From assembly GCF_019649055.1 (NCBI RefSeq), contig NW_026570251.1, positions 124,001 through 188,000 of the forward strand: a stretch of DNA of 64,000 nucleotides, written 5' to 3'. The translations under genes and the position numbers were made by a program. The DNA comes from Paramacrobiotus metropolitanus. Lineage: Eukaryota; Tardigrada; Eutardigrada; Parachela; Macrobiotidae. How positions within the stretch are numbered: position 1 is the first letter of the stretch; the number at the start of each line of letters is the position of its first letter. The notes under the pieces are model-generated. The model saw nothing but the letters and a program-made list of their open reading frames with translations, was not told where the DNA came from and did not search any database. Shown here in pieces: positions 24,285 through 33,164 of this stretch.

Positions 24285-24743
24285 ATGGATTTTGCACGCA
24301 CTTTGGAGATTTTGGGAGAGCTGAACGGATACATCATCTATAAGGTCAACAATGTGGTAAGTATGTTTTGGAACACGAAAAAGGTCAGTCTTGTTCTAGC
24401 TTTTGATCAGGAAACAGACGGTTACAAAGATCATGAAGAGGCGTTCCGGAAAGGAGTGCGTCTGGGATGTAGTGAAATTTCGGACGTCCTGAATAAGTTG
24501 AAAGCGGGAACTATCCAAGCAGCGATGGACAAGGCAATCACAAGCAAATCTGCGGAAAAGGTCACTCTTGCCGGACCTGCTTGTATGGATGTACTTCTCA
24601 GTATCCATCCTAAATATGGGCGGATGATCCGCTTTTCACAACCCGGGCACTCTTTACAGATTCCATACCGAGGATTTTTGGATGTAGCTCGCATTGTACA
24701 GGACAGCTTCTGGGGTCCTGAGGGAGTGTCCATGGATACGTAG
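24285..24743 (+). CDS. Possible PC4-like (ssDNA-binding coactivator) protein
   Basis: 152 residues. An earlier in-frame ATG at 24216 lies at or before the predicted transcription start, so 24285 is preferred. Residues about 27-69 have a strand-strand-strand-helix pattern with KKVSLVLAFD and RKGVRLGCSEISDVLNKL, which recalls the KGISL segment and helix of PC4/p15. A weaker second half (about 103-140) may repeat the pattern. PC4 is a TBP/TFIIA-linked coactivator that binds single-stranded DNA, so the place next to a TBP gene is suggestive. The match is short; the protein may be an unrelated early gene. The frame is intact. Confidence 0.35.
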   Translation: MDFARTLEILGELNGYIIYKVNNVVSMFWNTKKVSLVLAFDQETDGYKDHEEAFRKGVRLGCSEISDVLNKLKAGTIQAAMDKAITSKSAEKVTLAGPACMDVLLSIHPKYGRMIRFSQPGHSLQIPYRGFLDVARIVQDSFWGPEGVSMDT

Positions 24744-24913
24744 GCTAACAGCATTTGACTTGTGTAACATAATGCACTATTTCGATTTACTATGTTTTGG
24801 TCTTTTACTAATGACAATCTACAGCTTTGTCTGGGATACTTTTAGGTAGCAAAAGAAAATTAAATAGGATAAAAAAAAGGGCTAATGCCTCTATTCGCGA
24901 CAGACTGAGTAAG

Positions 24914-24965
24914 AAACGTATATAAAGAATTCGTGCTCATTCTGTCGCGATTAGTGTGTTCAGCC
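24914..24965 (+). promoter_or_regulatory. TATA promoter of the TBP-like gene
   Basis: GTATATAAAG at 24918-24927, with start of transcription expected near 24950. The ATG at 24966 is in a good context (GCCATGG). An upstream in-frame start at 24933 would lie before the expected transcript start, so it is not chosen. Confidence 0.55.
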
Positions 24966-25514
24966 ATGGAGATACACAACGTTATTTTGTCCGTCAGGTT
25001 TGACAGAAGGATCGACTTGGACGCGATAACCCGTGTTTTCGGGAACGATGCTACTAAGATGAAAAACTTTAACGCCGTTAACCTTCGCTTGAATGGTAAC
25101 ACATTCTGTCAACTGTTTGCGAACGGCAAGGCCATCATAAACGGCGGTAAGTCAGTTGATGAAGCGGAGCAACTGCTGCTCTTTTATAAGCTGATGTTAC
25201 TTCTGCATGATTTTACTTTGGAGATTAAGGTACGTAGTATAGCAAATATCGTAAGCACTTACCGTCATAGTACAAAAGTCAATCTTGCCAATTTATACAA
25301 TAAAAGCAGAACAATACCGGAAGTAAGTAAGGCATTTTTTGAGCCTGAACTATTTCCAGCAGTTCAGATTAAATTTAAGTATTTAGGAGCCACAGTTAAC
25401 GTGTTTCATACGGGTAACTGCGTTCTTTTAGGATGTACATCCGTTGTACAAGTGCAGGCAGTTGCAGAAGCGATAAAAAACCTCCTGCAGTTAATTAACC
25501 AAAACTCCCAGTAA
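24966..25514 (+). CDS. TATA-box-binding-protein homologue, virus-like
   Basis: 182 residues, the size of a bare TBP core with no N-terminal extension. Two direct repeats are visible: about 1-85 (HNVILSVRF, FNAVNLRL, ANGKAIINGGKS) and about 90-177 (IANIVSTY, FFEPELFPAVQIKF, HTGNCVLLGCTS, then a helix). The ELFP motif after a phenylalanine and the F-x-SGK-x-x-x-TGAKS-like strand-turn in each half are hallmarks of the TBP saddle. TBP bends TATA DNA and seats TFIIB and RNA polymerase II or III. Some DNA-contact phenylalanines seem replaced (NVF, QLF), so binding preference could differ. The frame is intact. The position inside a Polinton-like gene block argues that it is an element gene, not the host TBP. 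Confidence 0.8.
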   Translation: MEIHNVILSVRFDRRIDLDAITRVFGNDATKMKNFNAVNLRLNGNTFCQLFANGKAIINGGKSVDEAEQLLLFYKLMLLLHDFTLEIKVRSIANIVSTYRHSTKVNLANLYNKSRTIPEVSKAFFEPELFPAVQIKFKYLGATVNVFHTGNCVLLGCTSVVQVQAVAEAIKNLLQLINQNSQ

Positions 25515-25618
25515 TCATAAAATTTTAGACTTTTCAACGGAAAATTTTCGGAATTTTTGCGGATTTTACAGGTGTGCTGAACTAGGGGCTTAAGGTCGAA
25601 TTATCTGAGGTTTTAGAA

Positions 25619-26145
25619 ATGGAAAAAATCACTTTTGATTTTCGTTTTAAAACTCCTTGCACGATTTACATTTCAGGACCAACAATGTCTGGGAAATCAA
25701 CGTTTACGTTGCAACTCTTGAAAAACGTTTCACAAAGTTTCACTCCCGTCCCTACTCGTATTGTTTACGCGTACGGTACGTGGCAAGAAACCTTTTCAAC
25801 TTTTGACGAATCTATTGAACTTGTACAAGGCATTGATTCCATTATTAATGACGAAAGCTTTTTCAGAAAAGGTGATACAACGCTGCTAATTTTGGATGAT
25901 TTAATGGAGGAAATAGCATCTGCTACTAAGGCATCCGCGTTATTTACCCGTGATGTTCACCACAAAACGTTTCTGTTGTTTTCATCTCACAAAACCTTTT
26001 CAAGCAAGGAAAGAACATGCGTGATATTTCTCTCAACTCACAATATATGGTCGTATTTAAATCTGTTCGCGACACACAGCAAATAAAAACGCTAGCGCAT
26101 CAGCTGGGCATGCCACACTTGCCAGAAGCTTATAAAAGGCTATAA
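25619..26145 (+). pseudogene. Genome-packaging ATPase (HerA/FtsK-type), one frameshift
   Basis: Walker A (GPTMSGKST) lies at about residues 20-28 and Walker B (LLILDDLM) at about 93-100, followed by the expected sensor region. This is the P-loop ATPase that fills capsids in Polintons, adenovirus-like and related viruses. The first frame stops at 26086; the family-like reading leaves it at about 25,980 and continues in another frame to 26145. So the gene has one indel, by mutation or assembly. It follows the TBP-like gene by about 100 nt on the same strand. Confidence 0.8.
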
Positions 26146-26248
26146 AGGAACCGTTTGGATACTTATTAATTAACTTACGTCCGGAAACCCCCGACAAGGC
26201 CCGCTTACAATCGAATATTTTTGGCTACCGAAGAATCTATGTAGAAAA

Positions 26249-26569
26249 ATGAAGCCAGAAGAAATTCTCAAGCTAATCGACGCTCTACGTTTGATGACAC
26301 CCAGACAGCAGAGAGCGTTTTTTCAATTTTCTACTACTAAACAGGTCGCTGCAATTGAAGAAGCCTGCTTGAACCTTATTAAGCAACCAAAGGGGTTAAG
26401 TAAAACACATTTAGCGAAAGCACGTGCTCATGTTGGAAAAATAAAGCGACTAGCTAATCGGAATTTAACGCGTGAAAAAAAGAAAATGCTTTTACAGCAA
26501 AAAGGTGGATTTTTAAGAGTTCTTCTACCAGTTTTGGGAACTCTTTTAACATCGTTCCTAACAAAATGA
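26249..26569 (+). CDS. Small basic protein with hydrophobic C-terminus
   Basis: 106 residues. The N-terminal half is helical, the middle is Lys/Arg-rich (about 58-88), and the end is QKGGFLRVLLPVLGTLLTSFL. A QKGGFL-type tail is a feature I associate with a small conserved protein in Polinton-like and related elements, possibly a minor virion or membrane-active protein. The stop overlaps the next start as ATGA (26566-26569), typical of compact viral gene blocks. The frame is intact. Confidence 0.6.
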   Translation: MKPEEILKLIDALRLMTPRQQRAFFQFSTTKQVAAIEEACLNLIKQPKGLSKTHLAKARAHVGKIKRLANRNLTREKKKMLLQQKGGFLRVLLPVLGTLLTSFLTK

Positions 26570-27632
26570 AGACTTACGTGTTAGTACCGGAATCAGAATT
26601 CGTAAGTGGCAAAAATAGGTCAGGTCCAACATCTACTTGGAAAAGGGCCCAAGAAATTAGCGATAACATGAATCAGCAGCTAATGGTGCGAGCCGCCTTG
26701 GAGAACCAACGTCCGGTTACGCGCCTGCCGGTTAGCGAGACACCAAACTATACCATAGAAAGCAATACCTTGCCATCGGAACTTTTGCATAAGCCAGCAA
26801 CCGTGTCAAAATACGTTGAGGCAAAGCCGCTAATGCAAGATGCATTTTTCAAACCGGACCTTTGCTTGAGAGCCGTGGTATCCAGGTTAGTACAGCAACA
26901 AATGACCAGCAAATTCAAGCAAATTCGTCACCCCAAATTGAGTACGTACAGTCCGAGCCGTTGGTGCATTACGTACAAGTGCCCGCGGACCCAATCGTGC
27001 ACTATGTTCCTACAACCGTGCCGAGCGAACCTGTTGTCCACTATGTTCCAACCCCTTCGAAAACTTTAGTCAAACACGTATACAAATCCCCAAAAGTCCC
27101 ACCAATAACTAAAAAGCGTGGTGTTCCAAAAACTTCCCGTAACACCATGCCGAAGAAGAACCAGGCGCCAACTATAGAGTTTGCACCGACACCACCAAGC
27201 ATACAAGATGCACCGCAAGAATCACCAATTGTTGAGTTTCCTCCTGACGGAGTTCTGGATTACGAACCCCATGAAAATCCAGCACTACCGTCAAATATAA
27301 ATGCAAAGGCACTTAATTATCAACCAAATGAAGTCTCACTGCGACGAAGTACACGTAAAAATTCAGCGTTACCGTATGCTGGTACGCGACTAGCCATCGA
27401 GGGACCTTCCACCAGCTTACAGGTTTTAGGTAAGGCGTTGGCTCCAATTAAAACCGCGGTGCGTCGTAAGACTCGCGATAAAACTGCTCTGTTGCCGACG
27501 TCTACGCAACTGTCTGTTGAAAATGCCTTAACTGTTCCGGGGCTAACGGGCCCGTCGGCACCCATGCCAATTGAAGCAGCGCATAGAAAAGCTATAACAT
27601 ACAACCCACAGCCTGCGAAAACAAAAAAATAA
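26566..27632 (+). pseudogene. Element protein with VHYVP repeats, one frameshift
   Basis: The first frame (26566-27069) looks family-like only up to about 26,870. The second frame (open from about 26,862 to 27632) carries on with a low-complexity region holding four VHYVP-like units (about 26,960-27,080), then a Pro/Lys-rich tail. Together this is one gene of about 355 codons with a single indel. The location between the small tail protein and the integrase suggests a virion-associated protein; no enzyme motif is seen. Confidence 0.55.
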
Positions 27633-27777
27633 TGTTCAGTTAAGTAGCAAAAGGATGAAGAACAAGAAACCAACACATATAGGCGGAGAATCGCTAGAGC
27701 CCCAACAAAGTTCTACGGGCCACCACGTAAAAAACAGCGTACAACACAAACTGGAGGGTGGTTAAACTTTGCTTAAA
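27633..27777 (+). other. Short interval with a basic mini-frame
   Basis: An ATG frame (27655-27762, 35 codons) and an overlapping frame without ATG that encodes a Lys/Arg-rich stretch (PPRKKQRTTQTGGW). Basic mini-proteins occur in related viruses as core peptides, but no start supports this one. Confidence 0.25.
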
Positions 27778-28828
27778 ATGGTAACACTAGATGAAATTTA
27801 CCTGGATGCCGGGAACCCCGGTAGCCTTGGAGGAGTTGAGCGTCTGTTTAAAGAAGCTCAAAACATAATTATACACGTCAGCAAGTTGAACAATACTTAC
27901 AGTCTAAGGACGCGTATACACAACATAAAGCATACCGCTCAAAAGTTTAAGCGAAGAAAAATTATATCAGTAAATGTAGGAGACCAACACCAAATTGACT
28001 TGATGGATATGCAAAAGTTTCGTAAAGAAAACGATGGTTTTAATTACGTGCTGACGTGTGTTGATTGTTTCTCCAGATATGGTTGGGCGGAGCCAGTGAA
28101 GTCAAAAAAGCCGCCAGAAATTGCTGCAGCGCTCAGCACAATTTACAAACAATGCAGTCCGCCACTGCGCTGTCAAAGTGATAACGGTAAAGAATTTGTT
28201 GGAAGAGAAATGCGTGCATTTTTTAAAGAATGTAATGTAACCTTTTTTACTACTCGAAATGATGATGTAAAATGCGCAATGGTAGAACGACTCAATCGTA
28301 CCATTAAAAACCGTATGTACGTATACATGACTGAAAAAAACACATATCGATACATAGACGTTTTGCCACAGATAATGCAAGGGTATAATAGCACTGTGCA
28401 TTCTTCAACCGGTTATGCTCCAGAAAACGTTGGAGTAAACGAGAGCAACTCTATCCTTGAACGTATGCTCAGCGAACAAAAGAAATCAAAGGGGCCCGCA
28501 TTTACAGCTGGCGACCATGTGCGAATTGCCAAAAGAAAAACACGTTCGAAAAGGTTACGAAACAAATTACACGGAAGAAATTTTTAAAGTAGTCAGAGTT
28601 TTAAAACATAAAAGCCATTTTTTGTATGCTATCGAAGACCTAGCTGGTGAAGCAATCGACGGACACTTCTATGCTTCCGAACTGTCAAAATTTGTAATGA
28701 CTGAGAGGCCATACCATCGCATTTCTAGGATATTAAGGAGCGCACACACAAGGGTAAAAAACAATATCTGGTACATTGGTATGGCTACGGCCCCGCGTAT
28801 GACTCTTGGGAAAACGCAAACGAATTAA
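27778..28828 (+). pseudogene. Polinton-type integrase (rve family), one frameshift
   Basis: Catalytic D, D and E are visible in QIDLMDM, CQSDNGKEF and AMVERLNRTIK, with the usual spacing of a retroviral-type integrase core. The C-terminal DNA-binding part (chromo/SH3-like, FKVVRVLKHKSHFLYAIEDL) lies in a different frame: the first frame ends at 28587 and the other runs to 28828, so one indel lies at about 28,540-28,560, near A-runs. The enzyme inserts element DNA into the host genome. Confidence 0.85.
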
Positions 28829-28829
28829 A

Positions 28830-29570
28830 ATGAGTTTTACTTGACACTGCCATCTTCGGCGTCTCGTGATTTGTATCCAAAAAACTGTCCCGGACATTTC
28901 ACAACTTTATTAGCCAGGGCAGTGGATCTGGACGGTACCTGGGAAGTTGCGTTATCAGAATTAATACTTCCTCCTATGCAGTTAAAATTTAATAGCGGCT
29001 TAGTGGTTGGTATTGCGCGAACTAATTATCCCACTCGGGAGACTCGTTTTTAAGTGAAAAGCATATCCGGACGAAAACCGGTTAATACACGCTGTTAATG
29101 TGCTTTTGCGTGATGGCGCGACGGATGATGAACCAGTTTTATATGGTCATATCGTAGTCAGTGGTAACTCCTCTGAACTAAGTATCAGACCAGACACCAC
29201 CCTGACGTTCCACGGTGCAGAGTATACCCGTGCTTTGGGTTTGCTGCAAGACTACAGTTATACGGGCAGTGATAGCCCTACTTATGTCCTCCACCCGGGG
29301 AAACATAATCGCATTGTACACGTCTACTGTGACATCATTGAATACGGTCTAGTGGGGGATGCTATGGTTCCTTTGTTGCGCACGATATCAACGCAAGCGA
29401 GCTCGTTTGAAGAAACGTGCATCCGTTTTGAAAGCCCTCACTACGTACCTATAGCCCGTCATACGTTCCAAACAGTTGAAATTAAAGTATGCGATGATTT
29501 AGATAATGAAGTGTTTTTCCATCCAGGTACTGCAATAATCAAACTACACTTCCGACTGAAAAAACACTAA
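28830..29570 (+). pseudogene. Penton (minor capsid, single jelly roll), frameshifted
   Basis: A start ATG at 28830 is followed by a family-like N-terminus in a second frame (28841-29053: TLPSSAS, then LARAVDLDGTWEVALSELILPP, a strong match to Polinton/virophage pentons). The rest is in a third stretch, open from about 29,060 to 29570. There are thus two indels, one right after the start and one at a T-run near 29,046. Pentons fill the vertices of the capsid. Confidence 0.75.
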
Positions 29571-29572
29571 AA

Positions 29573-29889
29573 ATGGTACTCCAAGAACTTAAATTCGATG
29601 AATCTCGCTACATTCAAATATTCAATCGTCAGCACGGTTACGGAATGCCCGTTTACCGCGGTGCACCAATGACGGGTGGCAGCTTTTGGGGTCGCATCAT
29701 AGGATTTGCGCGGGGTTGTTTAGTAAGGCTGCACCTCACATCAACAACATGATTGCTACCGCCCAACCACACATGAAGACATTTGCCTCGAAAGCGGTAG
29801 AATCAGCCATCGATAAAGCTGTCGAGCACGTCAGTGAAAAATACGTCAACAAAGCGGCTCAGGCATTAAGGGACGAAAGAAAAAAATAG
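29573..29889 (+). pseudogene. pVI/pX-like minor virion protein, one frameshift
   Basis: About 105 codons starting at 29573, with YGMPVYRGAPMTGGSFWG early and an amphipathic Lys/Ala-rich helical tail. This layout recalls the membrane-lytic pVI-type protein of adenovirus-like and Polinton elements. The frame changes near 29,710. It lies 2 nt after the penton stop. Confidence 0.6.
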
Positions 29890-29944
29890 TCAGCATTAGT
29901 AAGAAGCAACGAGCAATTGACGCGATAAAAGACAAACTGTAGCA

Positions 29945-31287
29945 ATGGCGCTTATAGAAAACGGCTCAGAGCCATCAATGTTGTTAGAGAGTCACTTATT
30001 CTACTTACCTTCAACACTAACGGAACGATGGAATACCAGAGATTATTATTTGGGGCCCTCACAAGCCACGACCGACGAATCCAATGATTTTTCATTTACT
30101 GTAGCTCCATGTCAGTCGGAATTGGTTAGCTTAGCCGATATTCGATTTACGTGCGATCTTCACGATACTAATGCAGCTGGAACCATACCAACGGATAGCG
30201 ACTGTTTGGCCCCTATTAACAACATTGTACACAGTCTTTTCGAGCAAGTTAGTGTTACTCTAGGCGGTCGCAGTATATCGGACAGTAGCTCGATGTATCA
30301 CATTCGCGCTTATTTGGAGAGCCTTTTGGGTTATACAAAACAAGCGCAGCTAACCCAACAAAGTCTGGGTGGGTTCGCTATGGACACTGAAATGTCCAAA
30401 GATCCGATTTTCACAGAGAAAGTAGACGGAAAATCATCTTTCCATAGTGAAGGTGCTGAAAAAGGCGAAAGTGGATACAAACATTGAAGCCACTCCAGTT
30501 GTCAGGCAAGTTGCACTGCGACTTGTTTCAGCAGGATCGCCCACTTATACCAGGCGTAGAGTTAAGCATCAAACTGATTCGTAACCGAAAGAATCTAGCG
30601 TTTATTGCCGATAGCGACCTGGCAGCACCTAAAGTTGTAGCGATTCGAATCCCCGATTGCGTATACGCAAATACGAACCAGCTCCGGATTATCTTGCCGC
30701 AATGACAAAGCAACTGGTTGGCAATAATGCAAAATATCACGTTGAACGCGTTGCGATGCGGCAGTGTACTCTGATATCTGGTCAGCAACAACACGTGTGG
30801 GCGAATATCGTGATTGGACAGCTCCCAAAGGTAATGTTCCTAGCCCTATCACCCAGTCGTTCTTTGCTGGGGAATACAAGTCAACTCCCTTTAATTTCGA
30901 TCATTTTAACCTGTCTTATGTCCATGCCGAGATCGACGGCCAGCTGTTTCCCACTCGAGGATACAATTTAGATTATGAAAACGGGGCCACAGCCGAGGCC
31001 TACGAAGGACTTTTAGACACACTGGAGCGTTTAGGAGAAGGTCCGGGCGAGCTACCCTTTGATCGTTCGGATTATAATGCTGGTGGCTTTTGTATTTACG
31101 GCTTTGACTTCACTCGCGGACATACTGGCCGCGGGCTCTTTCTCTAATTAGGCAAGGCAATCTTAACATTAATTTTAAATTTGCCAAAGCTTTAAAGGAA
31201 GGAGTGGTGTGTGTTGCAATGTTAGTCTTTGACAACGTTATCGAAATAAATAACAACAGACAGGTTTTGTTTGATTTTGCTCCATGA
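29945..31287 (+). pseudogene. Major capsid protein (double jelly roll), several frameshifts
   Basis: About 445 codons when the pieces are read in their best frames: 29945-30487, 30484-30705, about 30,700-31,140, and about 31,140 to the stop at 31287. Motifs such as FTVAPCQSELVSLADIRF, LFEQVSVTLGG and FGFDF-like strands (YGFDFT) match Polinton hexon-type capsid proteins. At least three indels break it. The stop overlaps the protease start as ATGA. Confidence 0.75.
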
Positions 31288-31796
31288 ACAGTATAGAAAT
31301 CGACAATGCCCTTAGAAGGGATCCAATAGTTCGTGATATTTTTGTTGGAGTCTTTCCTTGTGATAAAATTCCTGACAAAGAATTTCCGGGTGCCTACATC
31401 GTGAATACGCAACCTAGCACTGCCTCGGGAGAGCACTGGGTCGCATTTTACTGCACTAAACCCGGTACAGTGGAAGCCTTTGACTCGTTTGGACGAAACC
31501 CAGCAGAGTATTCTCTACACATCAAAGACTGGATAGGTCAAGACTACATTACCATGTCAAATACGATGCGACAAAGCATAGATTCTACAGTCTGTGGTCA
31601 GTACTGTATGTTTTACGTACTTCTACGTTGTCGAGGGTATTCCTATGAAGATGTTATGTCCGCCTTAACCAAGCATAAAGGCGTGAATGACAAATTTATT
31701 CGAAAATTTATAAACAAGTACTTTAACCTGCACACTGCGCTACGAGACGATAATTTTATAAGGCAACTAATAAAATGGATAGACCCCAAAAAATAG
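31284..31796 (+). CDS. Adenain-type cysteine protease (C5/Ulp1-like)
   Basis: 170 residues, intact. The catalytic set is visible in order: His in EHWVAFY, Asp/Glu in EAFDSFG, Gln-Cys region in STVCGQYCMFYVLL. In Polintons and adenoviruses it matures virion proteins. The start overlaps the capsid stop by ATGA. Confidence 0.85.
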   Translation: MNSIEIDNALRRDPIVRDIFVGVFPCDKIPDKEFPGAYIVNTQPSTASGEHWVAFYCTKPGTVEAFDSFGRNPAEYSLHIKDWIGQDYITMSNTMRQSIDSTVCGQYCMFYVLLRCRGYSYEDVMSALTKHKGVNDKFIRKFINKYFNLHTALRDDNFIRQLIKWIDPKK

Positions 31797-31849
31797 CAAC
31801 ACTTATCTTCTGGGGTCTTATGATCTCCGTACTACTAATATTCAATGTT

Positions 31850-32482
31850 CTTGAGATATGCAATCATGTTTCCCGAAAACTAACCTGACTCAATCCAATG
31901 AGATCACTAAACATGTCTTGAACTTGATGATGAGTGATGCCGAATTCAGTAATGGATCGGTGTTTGTCACTCACCGGCCCTGCCGGTGAGTGCCCAAACA
32001 CCCCCGCCGCCGCCGCCTCTAAACAAAGCTGTCCACATGATTCCTGACAACTTAGACTTGAACACAAGTCTGGGAGAAAAGGCGGTGCTTGCCGCAGTAT
32101 TTTAACGCCGGTAGTAGTGCAGTTGGAAATGGAAAGTGATTGGTTGTAAAATGCAGCAACATGCTCCGCCTTTTCGGCTGCACATTATGTGTACGGACTT
32201 CAATGTGCTAAACGGTCGCAATATTTTAACTGAGAGAAATGTTTAGCTGCTAGTCTGGGGTACTTCAAATACTTTCAAATACCGGTACAATTCGCTTATC
32301 GAGTTGTATCCATGTAGCGTACCGTATCCATGTAAGTAAATAATATTTTAATTTTACAAGGTTTGAAAGTAGGATTTTTCTAATAAAAACGTATTCCTCG
32401 AGTGAGCGCAGATGCGAAAAAGTATATCTTTAATTCTTCATTCATGCAATGTCAATATCCTGAAGCGACCAAAGTGTAATAG
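31850..32482. other. Right flank of the virus-like element
   Basis: It contains a GC-rich short hairpin (about 31,973-31,997) and a module at 32,070-32,180 with AAAAGGCGG and CTCCGCCTTTT at its ends and an inverted CCAAT inside. The module resembles, in reverse orientation, the left promoter region at about 24,020-24,060 (GGCGGAGCA, then CCAATC). It could be a diverged terminal repeat of the element or a separate fold-back element. Confidence 0.4.
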
Positions 32483-33164
32483 AAGGAGGGTAAATACACG
32501 GATAGACAGGAAAAACGGCAATAATAAGGGATAACCATTCAGGTGTTGTGCACCATGGCCAGCCGCCAAGGGAAAGCAGTCCAGCGACACTACACAAAAT
32601 TCATGCTTTGAGACCCGAGCTGCCTTCTCCGTAGACTCCTACGTTATACTCAAACACCTACGTCTTCGAGAATTCAGAATCAAACCGTGTAATCTACATC
32701 TTAAAGAGCAAGAAATAATTAACAAGATTTTCGATACCACGCAAGCCGTGATCTATGAGAAACAAGACAAGTTAGAGCCAATTAAGTTTCCCATAGACAA
32801 AGCAATGGAGCTCCGTGAAAACAAATCATCCAACTCCTATGCTTAGTCTACGAGAAACTCAAATGGTTCAGTCTTGCTTCAGTTTTAATTAGTGGCGAAT
32901 TATTTCGTATCAAAAATCTTGTAAATTTTTTCTTGTTCTTTTGAGCTATCGATTGTGCGGATTAGTTCTGAAATATGCAAGACGAAGGTGGTTGTGTTTA
33001 ACATAGAAGTCTACGGAGAAACAGCTCGAGACTGGAGTCTCAACGACTGATCTGCACAGTGTCACTAGAACTGCCTTCCCTTGGTGGCTGGCCGTGTTGC
33101 ACAACACGTGAAGGGTTATCCCTTATTATTGCCGTTTATCTTTCCCGTGTATTTACCCCTCCTT
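32483..33164. mobile_element. Inverted-repeat element with about 163-bp arms
   Basis: Arms 32483-32645 and 33000-33164 are imperfect reverse complements, starting AAGGAGGG and running through AATAATAAGGGATAACC and CCAGCC. The 350-bp core holds an open plus-strand frame of about 65-80 codons ending at about 32,846 (FRIKPCNLHLKEQEIINK region) that I do not recognise. The element could be a MITE or a fold-back that captured a coding fragment. No clear target duplication was found. Confidence 0.7.

Larger units (their letters stand above)
23038..31796. mobile_element. Endogenous Polinton/adintovirus-like element (incomplete)
   Basis: The region carries an rve integrase, adenain-type protease, packaging ATPase, penton and double-jelly-roll capsid protein, which together define Polintons/adintoviruses (established knowledge). 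None of the genes has an apparent intron, unlike their neighbours. Added genes are an IAP, a TBP homologue and a possible PC4-like protein. No protein-primed DNA polymerase B is seen, and clear long terminal repeats with a target duplication are missing, so this is a partial or rearranged copy. Several structural genes carry frameshifts. The limits given are those of the outer recognised genes. Confidence 0.85.

Noticed and set aside
31864-32067. Minus-strand frame with a possible donor (AGTCAG|GTTAGT) that could be a host exon
   Set aside because: No family resemblance, a GC-rich hairpin inside and no partner exon found.
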